Origin: SUG1106 sp051883095
Lineage (GTDB): Bacteria; Bacillota; Clostridia; Peptostreptococcales; Anaerovoracaceae
Direction: 5' to 3'
Length of the DNA stretch: 64,000 nucleotides
NCBI GenBank assembly: GCA_051883095.1
Contig: JBJETB010000024.1
Location: 1 to 64,000 of the forward strand
Within the stretch, counting starts at the first letter, position 1. Each line of letters begins with the position of its first letter. Made by a program: the position numbers and the translations under genes. Below are positions 1 to 7,775 of the stretch, piece by piece. The notes beneath the pieces are model-generated. The model was not told where the DNA came from. It saw nothing but the letters and a program-made list of their open reading frames with translations, and did no database searches.

Positions 1-185
1 TTATTGCTGCATTATTACAGTAGAAATGTTGCAGTTAGTTTTTCTTTTAACTTTTATTTTCTTTTGGGGACATTTTTTTGTATTTTTGCAAAGAAAATCA
101 GCAAAAATGAAAATAATGTTTTTCAAACTGTCTCATTGCATGTATTTATAAAATGTAGTATGCTTGCGGCAGGAGGTATGTTCAT

Positions 186-502
186 ATGTCTAATGAAGAT
201 AAGAAGGATTTTAACGCTATGCTGAGGGACAGCAAGGATATGCCGAAGTTTCAGACAGTAACGGATCAGAAGAGCATTGAAAAGTATGGGGGAGACCGTA
301 GGTACTTCGCTCCGCCTTTACTCCTTACTGGAGGACTCTTAAGGCAGGCGGCAAACTGAATCCAAAGTATCCGGGAGGCGTAGAAGCCCAGAAGGAGAAA
401 CTGGAAGCCGAAGGTCATACTGTCATCAAAAAAGGCAGAACCAACATCAGATACTATGTGAAGGATTTCGAAAAGTTCCTTTTTCCGTTGGAAAAATTAT
501 AA
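186..502 (+). pseudogene. MGMT/Ada-like methyltransferase family protein, internally deleted
   Basis: The reading frame from ATG 186 (AGGAGG at 171-176) gives a start typical of a clostridial MGMT-family protein (MSNEDKKDFNAML..., then KYGGDR and YFAPP) but hits a stop soon after. The other end of the family is found in a different frame, running PYWRTLKAGGKLN, PKYPGGVEAQKEKLEAEGH and NIRYYVKDFEKFLF to TAA 500-502. The join near 315-325 fuses FAPP to TPYWRT, so I infer an out-of-frame deletion of about 50 to 60 codons covering the DNA-binding and alkyl-transfer core. Family assignment is from memory of related proteins. A sequencing error is unlikely because a whole block is missing. Confidence 0.6.
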
Positions 503-510
503 AATTGCTA

Positions 511-561
511 TTGACAGTAACCAATGGGTATGATATATTATGTTTAACGATAAACGTTAAA
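511..561 (+). promoter_or_regulatory. Sigma-A promoter with inverted-repeat operator candidate
   Basis: TTGACA (511-516), a 17-bp spacer and TATATT (534-539) form a strong vegetative promoter. Immediately downstream TTTAACG (543-549) and CGTTAAA (555-561) are 7-bp inverted arms around ATAAA, placed across the expected start point. The location suggests the binding site of the Cro-type regulator encoded second in the operon, but that is inference. Confidence 0.7.
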
Positions 562-595
562 TTATTTATCATAATCATAAAAAGGGGATGTTAAT

Positions 596-1354
596 ATGCA
601 AAACGAAATCAAAAAGAAAGTAAACGGCTTCGGAAAGATTGGAAAGATCGTTGTAACTGTTTTATTGGTAATTGTTCTTATAGGAGGGATAACAGCATCA
701 GTTGCAGCAGTTTATCTGTCTCAACTTCCTGACGATGCAATTTCCGTAAGCGTGTCGGGAAAAGCGAATATTCAAGTAGATGAATCACTGATGGGAACAC
801 TTGTAGGAAGCATAGTGGACGGTCTGTCTTATGAGTCAGAACAGATGCCGGATCTGTCCGATGAGGCTGATATGGAAAGCATTCTGCCGGAGGATACTCA
901 GGTGAGGATTGATCTCTCGATTAATAATGCAGATTATACAACAGCGGTAATTCACTCTGAGGGGAACATGAAGAGCATAGAAGCGCAGACAGATGATTTT
1001 GTATACGAAATAGACAATATCATAAAGGTGATTATCGGCGGTATCGTGTATGTTGCTGCTATAGCTGTATCTCTGTTTATGCTCAGAAGGCTTTTCAAAG
1101 AATTTGAAAGTTGTGAGACGCCATTTACGGATATTGCAGTTAAAAGACTTTATGCCTTTGGATTTTCACTTATTCCTGTGATTCTGATCGGAACTGTGGC
1201 TGAGGCTATGGCACGAGCTCTTCTGACGCCAAGTGAAGGAATAAACTTTTATCTGGACGGCGGTGCGATTGTGGCTTTTGTAGTAACAATATGCCTGTGT
1301 ACTCTTTTTAAATACGGAGCACAGCTGCAGCAGGAATCTGATGAAACACTTTAA
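596..1354 (+). CDS. DUF2975 family membrane protein
   Basis: A 252-residue membrane protein. The first hydrophobic segment is at about residues 15-40, followed by an acidic extracytoplasmic stretch (about 45-140). Three more membrane segments lie at about 142-162, 185-208 and 218-240. The arrangement, and the small HTH gene 14 bp downstream, match DUF2975 pairs such as Bacillus YoaS/YozG. The extracytoplasmic insert is longer than I expect for the family. No enzyme motif is visible and the function is unknown. In such pairs the membrane protein is thought to modulate the partner regulator. The strong promoter at 511 drives both genes. The start follows GGGGATGTTAAT, an acceptable ribosome site. 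Confidence 0.8.
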   Translation: MQNEIKKKVNGFGKIGKIVVTVLLVIVLIGGITASVAAVYLSQLPDDAISVSVSGKANIQVDESLMGTLVGSIVDGLSYESEQMPDLSDEADMESILPEDTQVRIDLSINNADYTTAVIHSEGNMKSIEAQTDDFVYEIDNIIKVIIGGIVYVAAIAVSLFMLRRLFKEFESCETPFTDIAVKRLYAFGFSLIPVILIGTVAEAMARALLTPSEGINFYLDGGAIVAFVVTICLCTLFKYGAQLQQESDETL

Positions 1355-1368
1355 CTGGAGGTAAAACA

Positions 1369-1584
1369 ATGGGACACATCGTTCTAAGGCTGGACAGAGT
1401 GATGGCAGACAGAAAGATGAGTTTAAATGAACTGTCGGAAAGAGTGGGAGTTGCCAATGTCAATCTGTCAAAGATGAAAAACGGCAGAATCAGCGCCATA
1501 AGGTTTTCCACACTGGCAGCAATCTGCGAAGTGCTTCAGTGTCAGCCGGGAGATATACTGGAATACGAACCGGATGAAGAATGA
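1369..1584 (+). CDS. Cro/CI-type HTH transcriptional regulator (YozG-like)
   Basis: A 71-residue protein that is almost only a DNA-binding domain. It is of the short Cro type found next to DUF2975 proteins. The helix-turn-helix covers about residues 17-45 (LNELSERVGVANVNLSKMKNG), and the conserved C-terminal part reads ALAAICEVLQCQPGDIL-like, ending GDILEYEP. The start has AGGAGG-like TGGAGG at 1356-1361. It probably autoregulates its operon through the inverted repeat at 543-561. A hairpin terminator follows. Confidence 0.88.
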   Translation: MGHIVLRLDRVMADRKMSLNELSERVGVANVNLSKMKNGRISAIRFSTLAAICEVLQCQPGDILEYEPDEE

Positions 1585-1600
1585 ATATAACGGAATAAAG

Positions 1601-1630
1601 TGCAGCCTCGAAAGGGGCTGCATAATTTTT
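1601..1630 (+). terminator. Rho-independent terminator after the HTH gene
   Basis: TGCAGCC (1601-1607) and GGCTGCA (1616-1622) form a 7-bp stem with a short loop, followed by TAATTTTT. It separates the DUF2975/HTH pair from the TetR operon. Confidence 0.7.
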
Positions 1631-1632
1631 GC

Positions 1633-1686
1633 TTGACAAGTTACCTGAAGGTAACTATAATAAAAAGTGACTCAAGGGTAACTTTT
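1633..1686 (+). promoter_or_regulatory. Consensus promoter with embedded TetR-type operators
   Basis: TTGACA (1633-1638), a 17-bp spacer and TATAAT (1656-1661) form a full-consensus promoter. The spacer is largely a perfect inverted repeat, AGTTACC (1639-1645) TGAA GGTAACT (1650-1656). A second, imperfect copy follows at about 1663-1686 (AAAAGTGAC ... GGGTAACTTTT). Such symmetric sites across a core promoter are typical of TetR autorepression, so the downstream TetR protein is the likely ligand. The second copy recurs at 6087. Confidence 0.85.
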
Positions 1687-1705
1687 AAAAAGGCGAGGTG
1701 GGAGA

Positions 1706-2308
1706 ATGAAAACCAGCAAAGAAGAAATATTAAATGCTGCTTTGGTTGTTTTTTCGCAGAAGGGATATGACGGCGCGCTGCTGCGTGATATCGCCTCATT
1801 ACTTGGGATAACAAAACCGGCACTGTACAAACATTATGAGAGCAAGGAAGCTCTATGGAACGCGATGATTGATTATGTAGAAAGATATTATTCAGAGCAC
1901 ACAAGGGCTGCTTCCGGCACCGCTGTTCCGGAAAATTGGGATGAGTTCCGACAAATTTCCCTGAGTCAGATTGATTTCACTCTCCATGACGAAACGGTAA
2001 GGCGTGTACGAAGGCTGCTTACACTGGAGCAATTCCGAGATGAAAGAATGTCTGCCCTTGCTACGAAGTATTTCATAACGAACATCGAAGGGCGCTTCAC
2101 AGAAATATTTACGGGAATGGCAGATAAAGGACTTTTAGAAACTGAGGATCCGGGACTCCTTGCTTTTCAGTACACCGCGCCTATCACCATGATGATTCAT
2201 CTGTGTGACCGGGATCCTGGCAGAGAGCCGGAAATTATGGATAAAATAGAAGCTTACATCAGGCAGTTTTCGGATGAGCATAAATTAACTGAGGGGGTGT
2301 TTAAATGA
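1706..2308 (+). CDS. TetR/AcrR family transcriptional regulator
   Basis: A 200-residue regulator. The N-terminal TetR domain (about 5-50) has the expected pattern, with AALVVFSQKGYDGALLRDIA followed by the recognition helix TKPALYKHYESKEALW. The rest is an all-helical ligand-binding domain that I cannot assign to an inducer. It starts at ATG 1706 after GAGGTGGGAG. Its stop overlaps the next start (ATGA at 2305-2308), so it is translationally coupled to the flavodoxin-fold reductase. The operators in its promoter suggest repression of itself and of the genes that follow. Confidence 0.92.
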   Translation: MKTSKEEILNAALVVFSQKGYDGALLRDIASLLGITKPALYKHYESKEALWNAMIDYVERYYSEHTRAASGTAVPENWDEFRQISLSQIDFTLHDETVRRVRRLLTLEQFRDERMSALATKYFITNIEGRFTEIFTGMADKGLLETEDPGLLAFQYTAPITMMIHLCDRDPGREPEIMDKIEAYIRQFSDEHKLTEGVFK

Positions 2309-3021
2309 AAATAGTTTTGATACATGGACAGAATCATAAAGGCAGCACATACATGATTGCACATGAGCTGGCTGAAAAGGTAAAGGATAAGGCACAGGGA
2401 GAATCGGAAATAAAAGAATTTTTCCTGCCTGAAGATTTTGACGAGCCATGCAGAGGCTGTTATTCATGTTTTAAGAATGATCTGACGAAATGTCCTCATT
2501 ACCCGAAGCTTGAGCCGGTTGCAGAGGCGGTTCTAAGTGCAGATCTGCTGATTTTGGAAAGCCCTGTATACGTATACCATGCATCCGGCCAGATGATGAA
2601 TTTTCTGGACCACTTCGGCACATGGTGGGTTGTTCACAGGCCTAGGGCTGAAATGTGCAAAAAGCAGGCGGTTGTCATTGCCACCGCTGCAGGGGGCGGT
2701 ATGAAAAGCACGGTGAAGGATATGGCTGACAGTCTGGAAATGTGGGGTATCGCCAGGATATATAAATACGGTGTGGCCGTGCAGGCTGGCGCGCCCGGGG
2801 ATATTCAAGAGGGGATTATTAATAAAATACATAAAAAAACTGACAAGCTGTCAGAGGCAATATGCAGAAATGCGGGCAGGCATGGTATGAACAGCCGCGG
2901 CAAGAGGTGGTTCTTCCTTATGCGTTTTGCCCACAAACATTTTCCGCCTATGGAGCCGGATTATTCCTACTGGGAGGAAAGAGGCTGGCACGGACGCAAA
3001 AGACCGTGGAAGCAGGATTGA
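2305..3021 (+). CDS. Flavodoxin-fold NAD(P)H-dependent oxidoreductase
   Basis: A 238-residue protein of the NADPH-dependent FMN reductase/flavodoxin-like family. The FMN phosphate loop is at the N terminus (IHGQNHKGSTYM, residues 5-16). The iron-sulphur-flavoprotein-like stretch CRGCYSCFKND follows near residue 50, then SPVYVYHASGQMMNFLDHF near 88-106, which lines the flavin site. The C-terminal extension (about 190-238) is basic and aromatic. Substrate is unknown; the family reduces quinones, nitro compounds or flavins. It is coupled to the TetR gene, so it is probably induced by the TetR ligand. Confidence 0.85.
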   Translation: MKIVLIHGQNHKGSTYMIAHELAEKVKDKAQGESEIKEFFLPEDFDEPCRGCYSCFKNDLTKCPHYPKLEPVAEAVLSADLLILESPVYVYHASGQMMNFLDHFGTWWVVHRPRAEMCKKQAVVIATAAGGGMKSTVKDMADSLEMWGIARIYKYGVAVQAGAPGDIQEGIINKIHKKTDKLSEAICRNAGRHGMNSRGKRWFFLMRFAHKHFPPMEPDYSYWEERGWHGRKRPWKQD

Positions 3022-3033
3022 AGGAGCTGCAAA

Positions 3034-3585
3034 ATGATTGACATTACAACGAAAGCAAGTAATCAACAAAGAACAGATAGACTGTGTTATCTCTTTCTGA
3101 TCTTCTTGACCGGATGTATTGTGGGTTGGATTTACGAGGAAATCTTCTATTGGATTACGGAAGGACTGCTGAGAAACCGGGGACTTCTGTACGGACCGTG
3201 GCTGCCCATCTATGGAATTGGTGCCCTGGGAATCTTCGCTATGAAGCCGCTGAAAAAACATCCTGCTTTACTGTTCCTGCTCTGTGCCCTGGTAGCGGGG
3301 ATTGTGGAGTACATAATAGGCTTTGCCGGGATACATTTCTTTGGAGTGCGCCTATGGGACTATCGGGAACTGTTTTTGAACATCAGCGGGATTATCTGCC
3401 TGCGCAGTGGGGTAAGCTTTGCAGTTATGGGAATTCTGTTCCTGTACCTGTTAGAACCCATTATGGGAAGTGTAATCGTTAGGCTAAATCCGAAGACGGT
3501 CCGGACATCCTGCCTGGTACTGCTGCTTGTGCTTATAGCGGACTGCATATTGAGTGCGCTGTTTCGCACGCCGATCACATATTAG
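3034..3585 (+). CDS. Putative ABC transporter permease, CmpB-type (PF06541)
   Basis: A 183-residue integral membrane protein with about five hydrophobic segments. The family signature is at the start: a first segment ending GCIVGWIYEEIFYW, then RGLLYGPWLPIYGIGA at about 48-63, and later GVRLWDYRELFLNISGIICL. These features fit the PF06541 group annotated as putative ABC-transporter type IV, whose function is not established. AAGGAG at 3021-3026 supports the start. It lies 12 bp after the reductase gene, in the TetR-headed run. Confidence 0.8.
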   Translation: MIDITTKASNQQRTDRLCYLFLIFLTGCIVGWIYEEIFYWITEGLLRNRGLLYGPWLPIYGIGALGIFAMKPLKKHPALLFLLCALVAGIVEYIIGFAGIHFFGVRLWDYRELFLNISGIICLRSGVSFAVMGILFLYLLEPIMGSVIVRLNPKTVRTSCLVLLLVLIADCILSALFRTPITY

Positions 3586-3593
3586 GAGAAAAA

Positions 3594-4016
3594 ATGAAAA
3601 CATTGAAAAGAATACTGATTATACTGCTGGCAGTTGTAGTGACCCTGACAGCAATTTTTCTTGCCGGGCGATATGGATGGAGGCTGGGCGGTTTCCGCGC
3701 CTGCCAGGGTGCGGGCATTGACTCTGTGGAAGTCACTGGAAATGCCGTACATATAACCGGATTCTATCCCGGTTCTTTCCCTGAGGGCTTCTGCGGTTAC
3801 TATTCCGAGGAACGGGATGGCAAACTCTATGTGGGTTTCAGATTCAGCGCCCTGTTTGGCTTTTTTGAAACAGGAGACTTTGATATAACAATCCCGACAG
3901 AGGAAGATATCCAAGAGGTAATTATAAAAACCGATATGGTCGAAACCTCTATATGGAAAGCACAGACAGCCGCTGTGGACGTCGGTGTCATGGAGGACAC
4001 AGATTATGAATCATAA
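3594..4016 (+). CDS. Hypothetical membrane-anchored protein
   Basis: A 140-residue protein with a single N-terminal membrane segment (about residues 5-26) and an exported domain. The domain contains ITGFYPGSFPEGFCGYYSEE and a run of beta-strand-like sequence. I do not recognise the family. AGGAG at 3584-3588 supports the start. It overlaps the next gene by 11 bp, which suggests coupling to the amide hydrolase. An accessory role for that exported enzyme is conceivable but unsupported. Confidence 0.65.
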   Translation: MKTLKRILIILLAVVVTLTAIFLAGRYGWRLGGFRACQGAGIDSVEVTGNAVHITGFYPGSFPEGFCGYYSEERDGKLYVGFRFSALFGFFETGDFDITIPTEEDIQEVIIKTDMVETSIWKAQTAAVDVGVMEDTDYES

Positions 4017-5112
4017 AAAGAAAACAATTATAAAATGGATTTGCGGCACATCAACTGCACTGCTGGTTGCTTTAGTCGTTGGCGCATGGGTAATGTTCGG
4101 AACTTCTGTCAAAGCAGCAAACAGCATCGAAAGGCTGGAGGACGGCCTGTATTCCATGGAGTACAACGGTGATTACGGCTTTGAAGATTTCCTGGCTCAA
4201 GGCGGTGCTGCAAGCGACAGTGAATTGGCAAATTATCTGGTATCGTTTTTGTCACATGGCTTCTACAAGATTGAAAGCGATGTGGAGACTGGGGAGTTTG
4301 GCTGCTCGACTGTTTGTACACAGGATGAGCACGGCACAACATTCTTTGGGCGTAACTACGACTGGGAAGAATGCCAAACCATGATCGTACATACCAGGCC
4401 AGAAGACGGCTATGAATCCATTTCCACCAGTTGTCTGGATTTTCTGGGATTTGGCGATGAATATGCGCCGGACGGTTCCATAATTGAACGAATGCAGACT
4501 CTGGCTGCCATTTATGTTCCGCTGGACGGTATGAATGAAAAAGGCCTGATGGTAGCTGATCTGATGGCTGGGGACAACGAGGAGACACATCAGAATACCG
4601 ACAAGACTGATCTGACAACTACAACTGCCATTCGCCTTTTACTGGATAGAGCGGCAGATGTGGACGAAGCAATTGCACTGCTCCGGCAGTACGATATGAA
4701 TTCTTCCATCGGTTCCGCACACCATTTCTCTATTGCAGATGCCAGCGGAAAGAGCGTAGTTGTGGAGTATGTGGATGGCCAGATGCTTGTCACGGAGACG
4801 AAGGTGGTCACCAACCATTATATTGCCGATTGTAAAAAGCAGGGCGTTGGTTCGGAGCAATCTCATGTACGTTTTGATACCCTATCAGCATACACCGGTC
4901 CTGCCGATGAAATGGATGTCAGAGATATGCTGAAGTCCGTTGCACAGATGAATTATCAGCAGACAGATGGCAGCTGCGAAAAGACCATGTGGAGCATAGT
5001 ATATTGCCCTGAGGGTCGTTGTGCTGACTTCTACTTTGCAGAAAACTATGAACATAGCTATGGGCTGCAGCTCCAGGAAAAGGGCGGATTCATATATAAA
5101 ATACAGAGGTAG
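4006..5112 (+). CDS. Exported linear amide C-N hydrolase, choloylglycine hydrolase/Ntn family
   Basis: A 368-residue protein anchored by a membrane segment (about residues 8-30) with an Ntn-hydrolase domain. The candidate nucleophile is the cysteine in FGCSTVCT (about residue 96), followed by TTFFGRNYDWE, the Arg/Asn/Asp pattern of penicillin V acylase and bile-salt-hydrolase relatives. Further on come GMNEKGLMVADL and SSIGSAHHFSIADASGKSVVVEY, also family hallmarks. Family members hydrolyse linear amides such as bile conjugates, penicillin V or N-acyl homoserine lactones; the substrate here is unknown. The upstream in-frame ATG at 3985 lacks a ribosome site, while GGAGG at 3992-3996 points to ATG 4006. 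Confidence 0.82.
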   Translation: MNHKKKTIIKWICGTSTALLVALVVGAWVMFGTSVKAANSIERLEDGLYSMEYNGDYGFEDFLAQGGAASDSELANYLVSFLSHGFYKIESDVETGEFGCSTVCTQDEHGTTFFGRNYDWEECQTMIVHTRPEDGYESISTSCLDFLGFGDEYAPDGSIIERMQTLAAIYVPLDGMNEKGLMVADLMAGDNEETHQNTDKTDLTTTTAIRLLLDRAADVDEAIALLRQYDMNSSIGSAHHFSIADASGKSVVVEYVDGQMLVTETKVVTNHYIADCKKQGVGSEQSHVRFDTLSAYTGPADEMDVRDMLKSVAQMNYQQTDGSCEKTMWSIVYCPEGRCADFYFAENYEHSYGLQLQEKGGFIYKIQR

Positions 5113-5174
5113 GACGAAGGAAAAGAGACATAACCAACGCACATAAATGGAATACAGCAGATACCATAACCTCC

Positions 5175-5687
5175 GTGCGGATTGTAGCCTCTCTTTTATT
5201 GCTTTTTCTCCCTTTGCGCTCTGCCCGGTTCATTGCGGTATACACCATAACCGGCCTGACAGACGCACTGGATGGATGGCTGGCGAGAAAAACAGGTACG
5301 GCAAGCGATTTCGGAGCGAGGCTGGACAGTATAGCGGACCTGTTGTTTTACGGAATTGTTTTGTTCCGCCTTATACCGGTTTTATGGCAGTTGCTGCCGG
5401 TGGTAATATGGTATGTCGTGGCGGCTGTTATTATTGTGCGACTGGCGGCCTATATTACGGCTGCTGTCAAGTATCATCAATTTGCCTCGCTGCACACTTG
5501 GATGAATAAACTGACCGGAGCGGCAATTTTCCTGCTTCCCTATGTTCTTGTGGCATCAACAGGCATCGTATATAGCTGGGCAATATGCATTCTTGCCTTT
5601 GCGGCGTCAGCGGAAGAATTAACTATACATTTATATCGGAGAGAATATAGGGCTGACATAAAATCAATCTTTCAAAGAGAAAAGTGA
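5175..5687 (+). CDS. CDP-alcohol phosphatidyltransferase family protein
   Basis: A membrane enzyme of phospholipid synthesis (PgsA/PssA superfamily). The catalytic signature DG-x2-AR-x8-G-x3-D-x3-D is complete in LDGWLARKTGTASDFGARLD plus SIAD, near residues 32-55. About four membrane segments follow. The alcohol acceptor cannot be read from the sequence. The given start is GTG 5175, but the frame continues upstream as TNAHKWNTADTITSVRI, which looks like the usual family N terminus. No ATG, GTG or TTG is available there. An ATA at 5130, nine bases after AAGG, could be the true start. Confidence 0.78.
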   Translation: MRIVASLLLLFLPLRSARFIAVYTITGLTDALDGWLARKTGTASDFGARLDSIADLLFYGIVLFRLIPVLWQLLPVVIWYVVAAVIIVRLAAYITAAVKYHQFASLHTWMNKLTGAAIFLLPYVLVASTGIVYSWAICILAFAASAEELTIHLYRREYRADIKSIFQREK

Positions 5688-5715
5688 ATCAACTGGAGAA
5701 CGGAGGTAATTGAAG

Positions 5716-5940
5716 ATGAGTATAGAAAAGAGAGGTAAGATAGTGCTCGTATGCAGCATAGTGGCAGCTATAGCCTTCGGAATAGCCAGTTACGTCCTTT
5801 TTTTACGCGGACGAATGAAGCTTGGCTGGATTTTTGCGATTCTGACGGTGGCACAGCTGGTGCTGGCGGTGATGAATTGCATTATTTCGAAGAAAACAGC
5901 TGAACCAGAGGAAAGAAAAAACAGGTTGATGCAGCATTGA
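5716..5940 (+). CDS. Small hypothetical membrane protein
   Basis: A 74-residue protein with two membrane segments (about residues 8-28 and 36-56) and a charged C terminus (KKTAEPEERKN). ATG 5716 is preferred over TTG 5710 because GGAGG at 5702-5706 lies nine bases before it. It closes the TetR-headed run, 28 bp after the phosphatidyltransferase. I do not recognise a family. Confidence 0.55.
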   Translation: MSIEKRGKIVLVCSIVAAIAFGIASYVLFLRGRMKLGWIFAILTVAQLVLAVMNCIISKKTAEPEERKNRLMQH

Positions 5941-6286
5941 GTTTTATGCAAAAATGTAACGCCAAACCCGCAAACGTTGAAATTAAACCAGTCGTGTTAC
6001 ACGAGACATATAAGATTCCAGTAATATAATCCAATGAATCCAAAACATTAACATATTTGGGCATTATTATATAGGTCTCATGCCCATAAAAAGTGATTCA
6101 AGGGTGATTCAAGATTTTACTGTGTAATTTTTTAATGTTTTTATGCGGTCTACAGCGTTTCAGATTACAAAAATGTATAAAAAGCAGTATAGGCCTGCCG
6201 CAAGCATAAAATCTATGCAGTGCCACTAATTTACTGAGACCTCAATTAACTTTGGGTACCCGAAAACAAAGTGATTGTTATCTTCG
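5941..6286. other. Gene-free AT-rich spacer with a stray TetR-operator-like element
   Basis: No convincing gene lies here. GGGCAT (6059-6064) and ATGCCC (6080-6085) could pair across a 15-base loop. Directly after it, 6087-6113 repeats the second operator copy of the TetR promoter (1661-1686): the first 19 bases differ at one position and the 26-base alignment at only a few. It also contains the direct repeat GTGATTCAAG twice, one base apart. No TTGACA/TATAAT pair accompanies it. Confidence 0.55.
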
Positions 6287-6315
6287 TTGTGATTTATGCT
6301 CTGGCATGATATAAT
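6287..6315 (+). promoter_or_regulatory. Extended -10 promoter for the PEBP operon
   Basis: TTGTGA (6287-6292), a 17-bp spacer and TATAAT (6310-6315) with the TG of an extended -10 at 6307-6308. It is about 50 bp upstream of the PEBP start codon. Confidence 0.65.
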
Positions 6316-6366
6316 TCGAAATGATAATGGAATTATCAAATTGGGATTTGTTGGAGGAAAATTTGA

Positions 6367-6837
6367 ATGCTTAAGATTACTACACCTTGTTTCGTTGAGG
6401 GAGGATGGATACCTGATCATAATTCAGGATTTGGAGAAGACAAATCTCCGGAATTTCATATAGAAGGAATTGACGCTAAAGCAGAAACCATGGTTATTAC
6501 TTTAGATGATCTTGGTCATCCTTTAGAACCGGGATATAATCATTGGATAGCTTGGAATATTACGCCTACAGAATGTATTCCAGGGGGTATTGCCAAGGGA
6601 AGCGTTGTTGAAAATCCGATACATATTGAACAGGGAATCGCTTATGGAAAACACTGTTATCGTGGGCCTAAGCCTCCGTTCAACTGGAATCATGAGTATT
6701 TGTTTACACTTTATACTCTTGATTGCACATTAGAGGCTAACGAAAAGTCAAAGAAAGAAGATATTCTTAAATTAGCAGAAGGTCATATCCTTCAAAAAGC
6801 TGAACTTAGAGGAAGATATCAGCGTAAACATCGATGA
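6367..6837 (+). CDS. YbhB/YbcL family Raf-kinase-inhibitor-like (PEBP) protein
   Basis: A 156-residue phosphatidylethanolamine-binding-protein fold. Recognisable blocks are KSPEFHIEGI (about 27-36), TLDDLGHP in place of the usual DPDAP loop, NHWIAWNI (about 58-65), GIAKGS, and YGKHCYRGPKPPF with HEYLFTLYTLD (about 97-120), which line the anion pocket. Bacterial members have no settled function. GGAGG at 6353-6357 supports the start. It is the first of three small genes with short spacers and similar codon use, ending at 7771. Confidence 0.88.
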   Translation: MLKITTPCFVEGGWIPDHNSGFGEDKSPEFHIEGIDAKAETMVITLDDLGHPLEPGYNHWIAWNITPTECIPGGIAKGSVVENPIHIEQGIAYGKHCYRGPKPPFNWNHEYLFTLYTLDCTLEANEKSKKEDILKLAEGHILQKAELRGRYQRKHR

Positions 6838-6884
6838 TGTAATGCGTCTGTTTTATCTATGCAGAGAACTGTTAAAGGAGAACG

Positions 6885-7340
6885 ATGAAAGCGTTATTGG
6901 TGATAGACATACAGAAGCCTTACATTTCCAAATATGAACCCGGCTTACTAAGAAGAATAAATGATAGAATACTCGAAGCTCAAAAAGATGAATGTGATAT
7001 TATCTATGTGAAGAATACAAAAATGCTTCGCAGTGGACCTGTCACAGATGAATTGGCAGAGGGGCTTTTACTTGTTTCGGATAATGTGTTTTGTAAAACA
7101 CGGGCGGATGCCTTCTCCTCTGAAAAATTAGTCTCATACCTCAATTCTCGAAATATTACCGAAATAGAAATTATAGGGGTTGATGGGAATTCATGCATAA
7201 ATGTAAGTGCCAAAGGTGCAATTAAAAAGGGGTATGTCGTTTTGATTAATCTTAGTTGCATTGGTATTGCGAACCCACTACGTTTTGAAAAGACAAAGGA
7301 AACGCTTTCAGACATGGGAGTAGTTCTAAAACAAAGCTGA
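6885..7340 (+). CDS. Isochorismatase-family cysteine hydrolase
   Basis: A 151-residue alpha/beta protein of the isochorismatase/nicotinamidase fold. The catalytic triad is visible: Asp in LLVIDIQ (about residue 8), Lys in VFCKTRADAF (about 67) and Cys in VDGNSCINVSA (about 105). It is shorter than most nicotinamidases (about 180-210 residues) and lacks an obvious metal-binding His cluster, so the substrate is left open. AAAGGAG precedes the start. It is probably co-transcribed with the PEBP gene. Confidence 0.83.
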   Translation: MKALLVIDIQKPYISKYEPGLLRRINDRILEAQKDECDIIYVKNTKMLRSGPVTDELAEGLLLVSDNVFCKTRADAFSSEKLVSYLNSRNITEIEIIGVDGNSCINVSAKGAIKKGYVVLINLSCIGIANPLRFEKTKETLSDMGVVLKQS

Positions 7341-7354
7341 AAAGGAGGTTTAAG

Positions 7355-7771
7355 ATGAGTAAACTTATAGCCTGCTGCGGACTTGACTGCAGCAAATGTG
7401 ATGCAAGGACTGCAACAAGGAATAACGATGATGCACTTCGCGATAAGGTGGCAAAGCTTTGGAGCGAGCTCAACGGAGTAGAGATAACAAGGGAAATGAT
7501 AAACTGTGACGGATGCAATGTGGATGGACTGAAGACTCCGTTTTGCGAGAGTATGTGTGGAATCCGAAAATGTGCCGTGGGCAAGGGCTTCGTAACCTGC
7601 GGTGAATGTGGCATCTTCGAAACCTGCGAAACACTTTCCATGATTACAGGAAATAACGAGAAAGCACTTGCTAACCTGAGAGAATGGGCGCAGATTGGTA
7701 AATCCCAAGAAGAAAACGAGCACGAAGCGGCTGAGATCGTTTCCACAATGATGGTTACGGGAATATTGTAG
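7355..7771 (+). CDS. DUF3795 cysteine-rich protein
   Basis: A 138-residue protein with the DUF3795 pattern. It opens ACCGLDCSKCDARTAT (about residues 6-21), then INCDGCNVDG and a cluster of Cys at CESMCGIRKCAVGKGFVTCGEC (about 66-87, more than twenty residues, spaced as CxxxC-x3-C-x8-CxxC). This suggests a bound metal or Fe-S centre. Function of the family is unknown. AAGGAGG lies just before the start. It ends the three-gene PEBP run and is followed by palindromic repeats. Confidence 0.85.
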   Translation: MSKLIACCGLDCSKCDARTATRNNDDALRDKVAKLWSELNGVEITREMINCDGCNVDGLKTPFCESMCGIRKCAVGKGFVTCGECGIFETCETLSMITGNNEKALANLREWAQIGKSQEENEHEAAEIVSTMMVTGIL

Positions 7772-7775
7772 CGGT

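Noticed and set aside
4..225. 73-codon open frame at the window start
   Set aside because: Low-complexity, AT-rich, no ribosome site, and it runs into the pseudogene in another frame.
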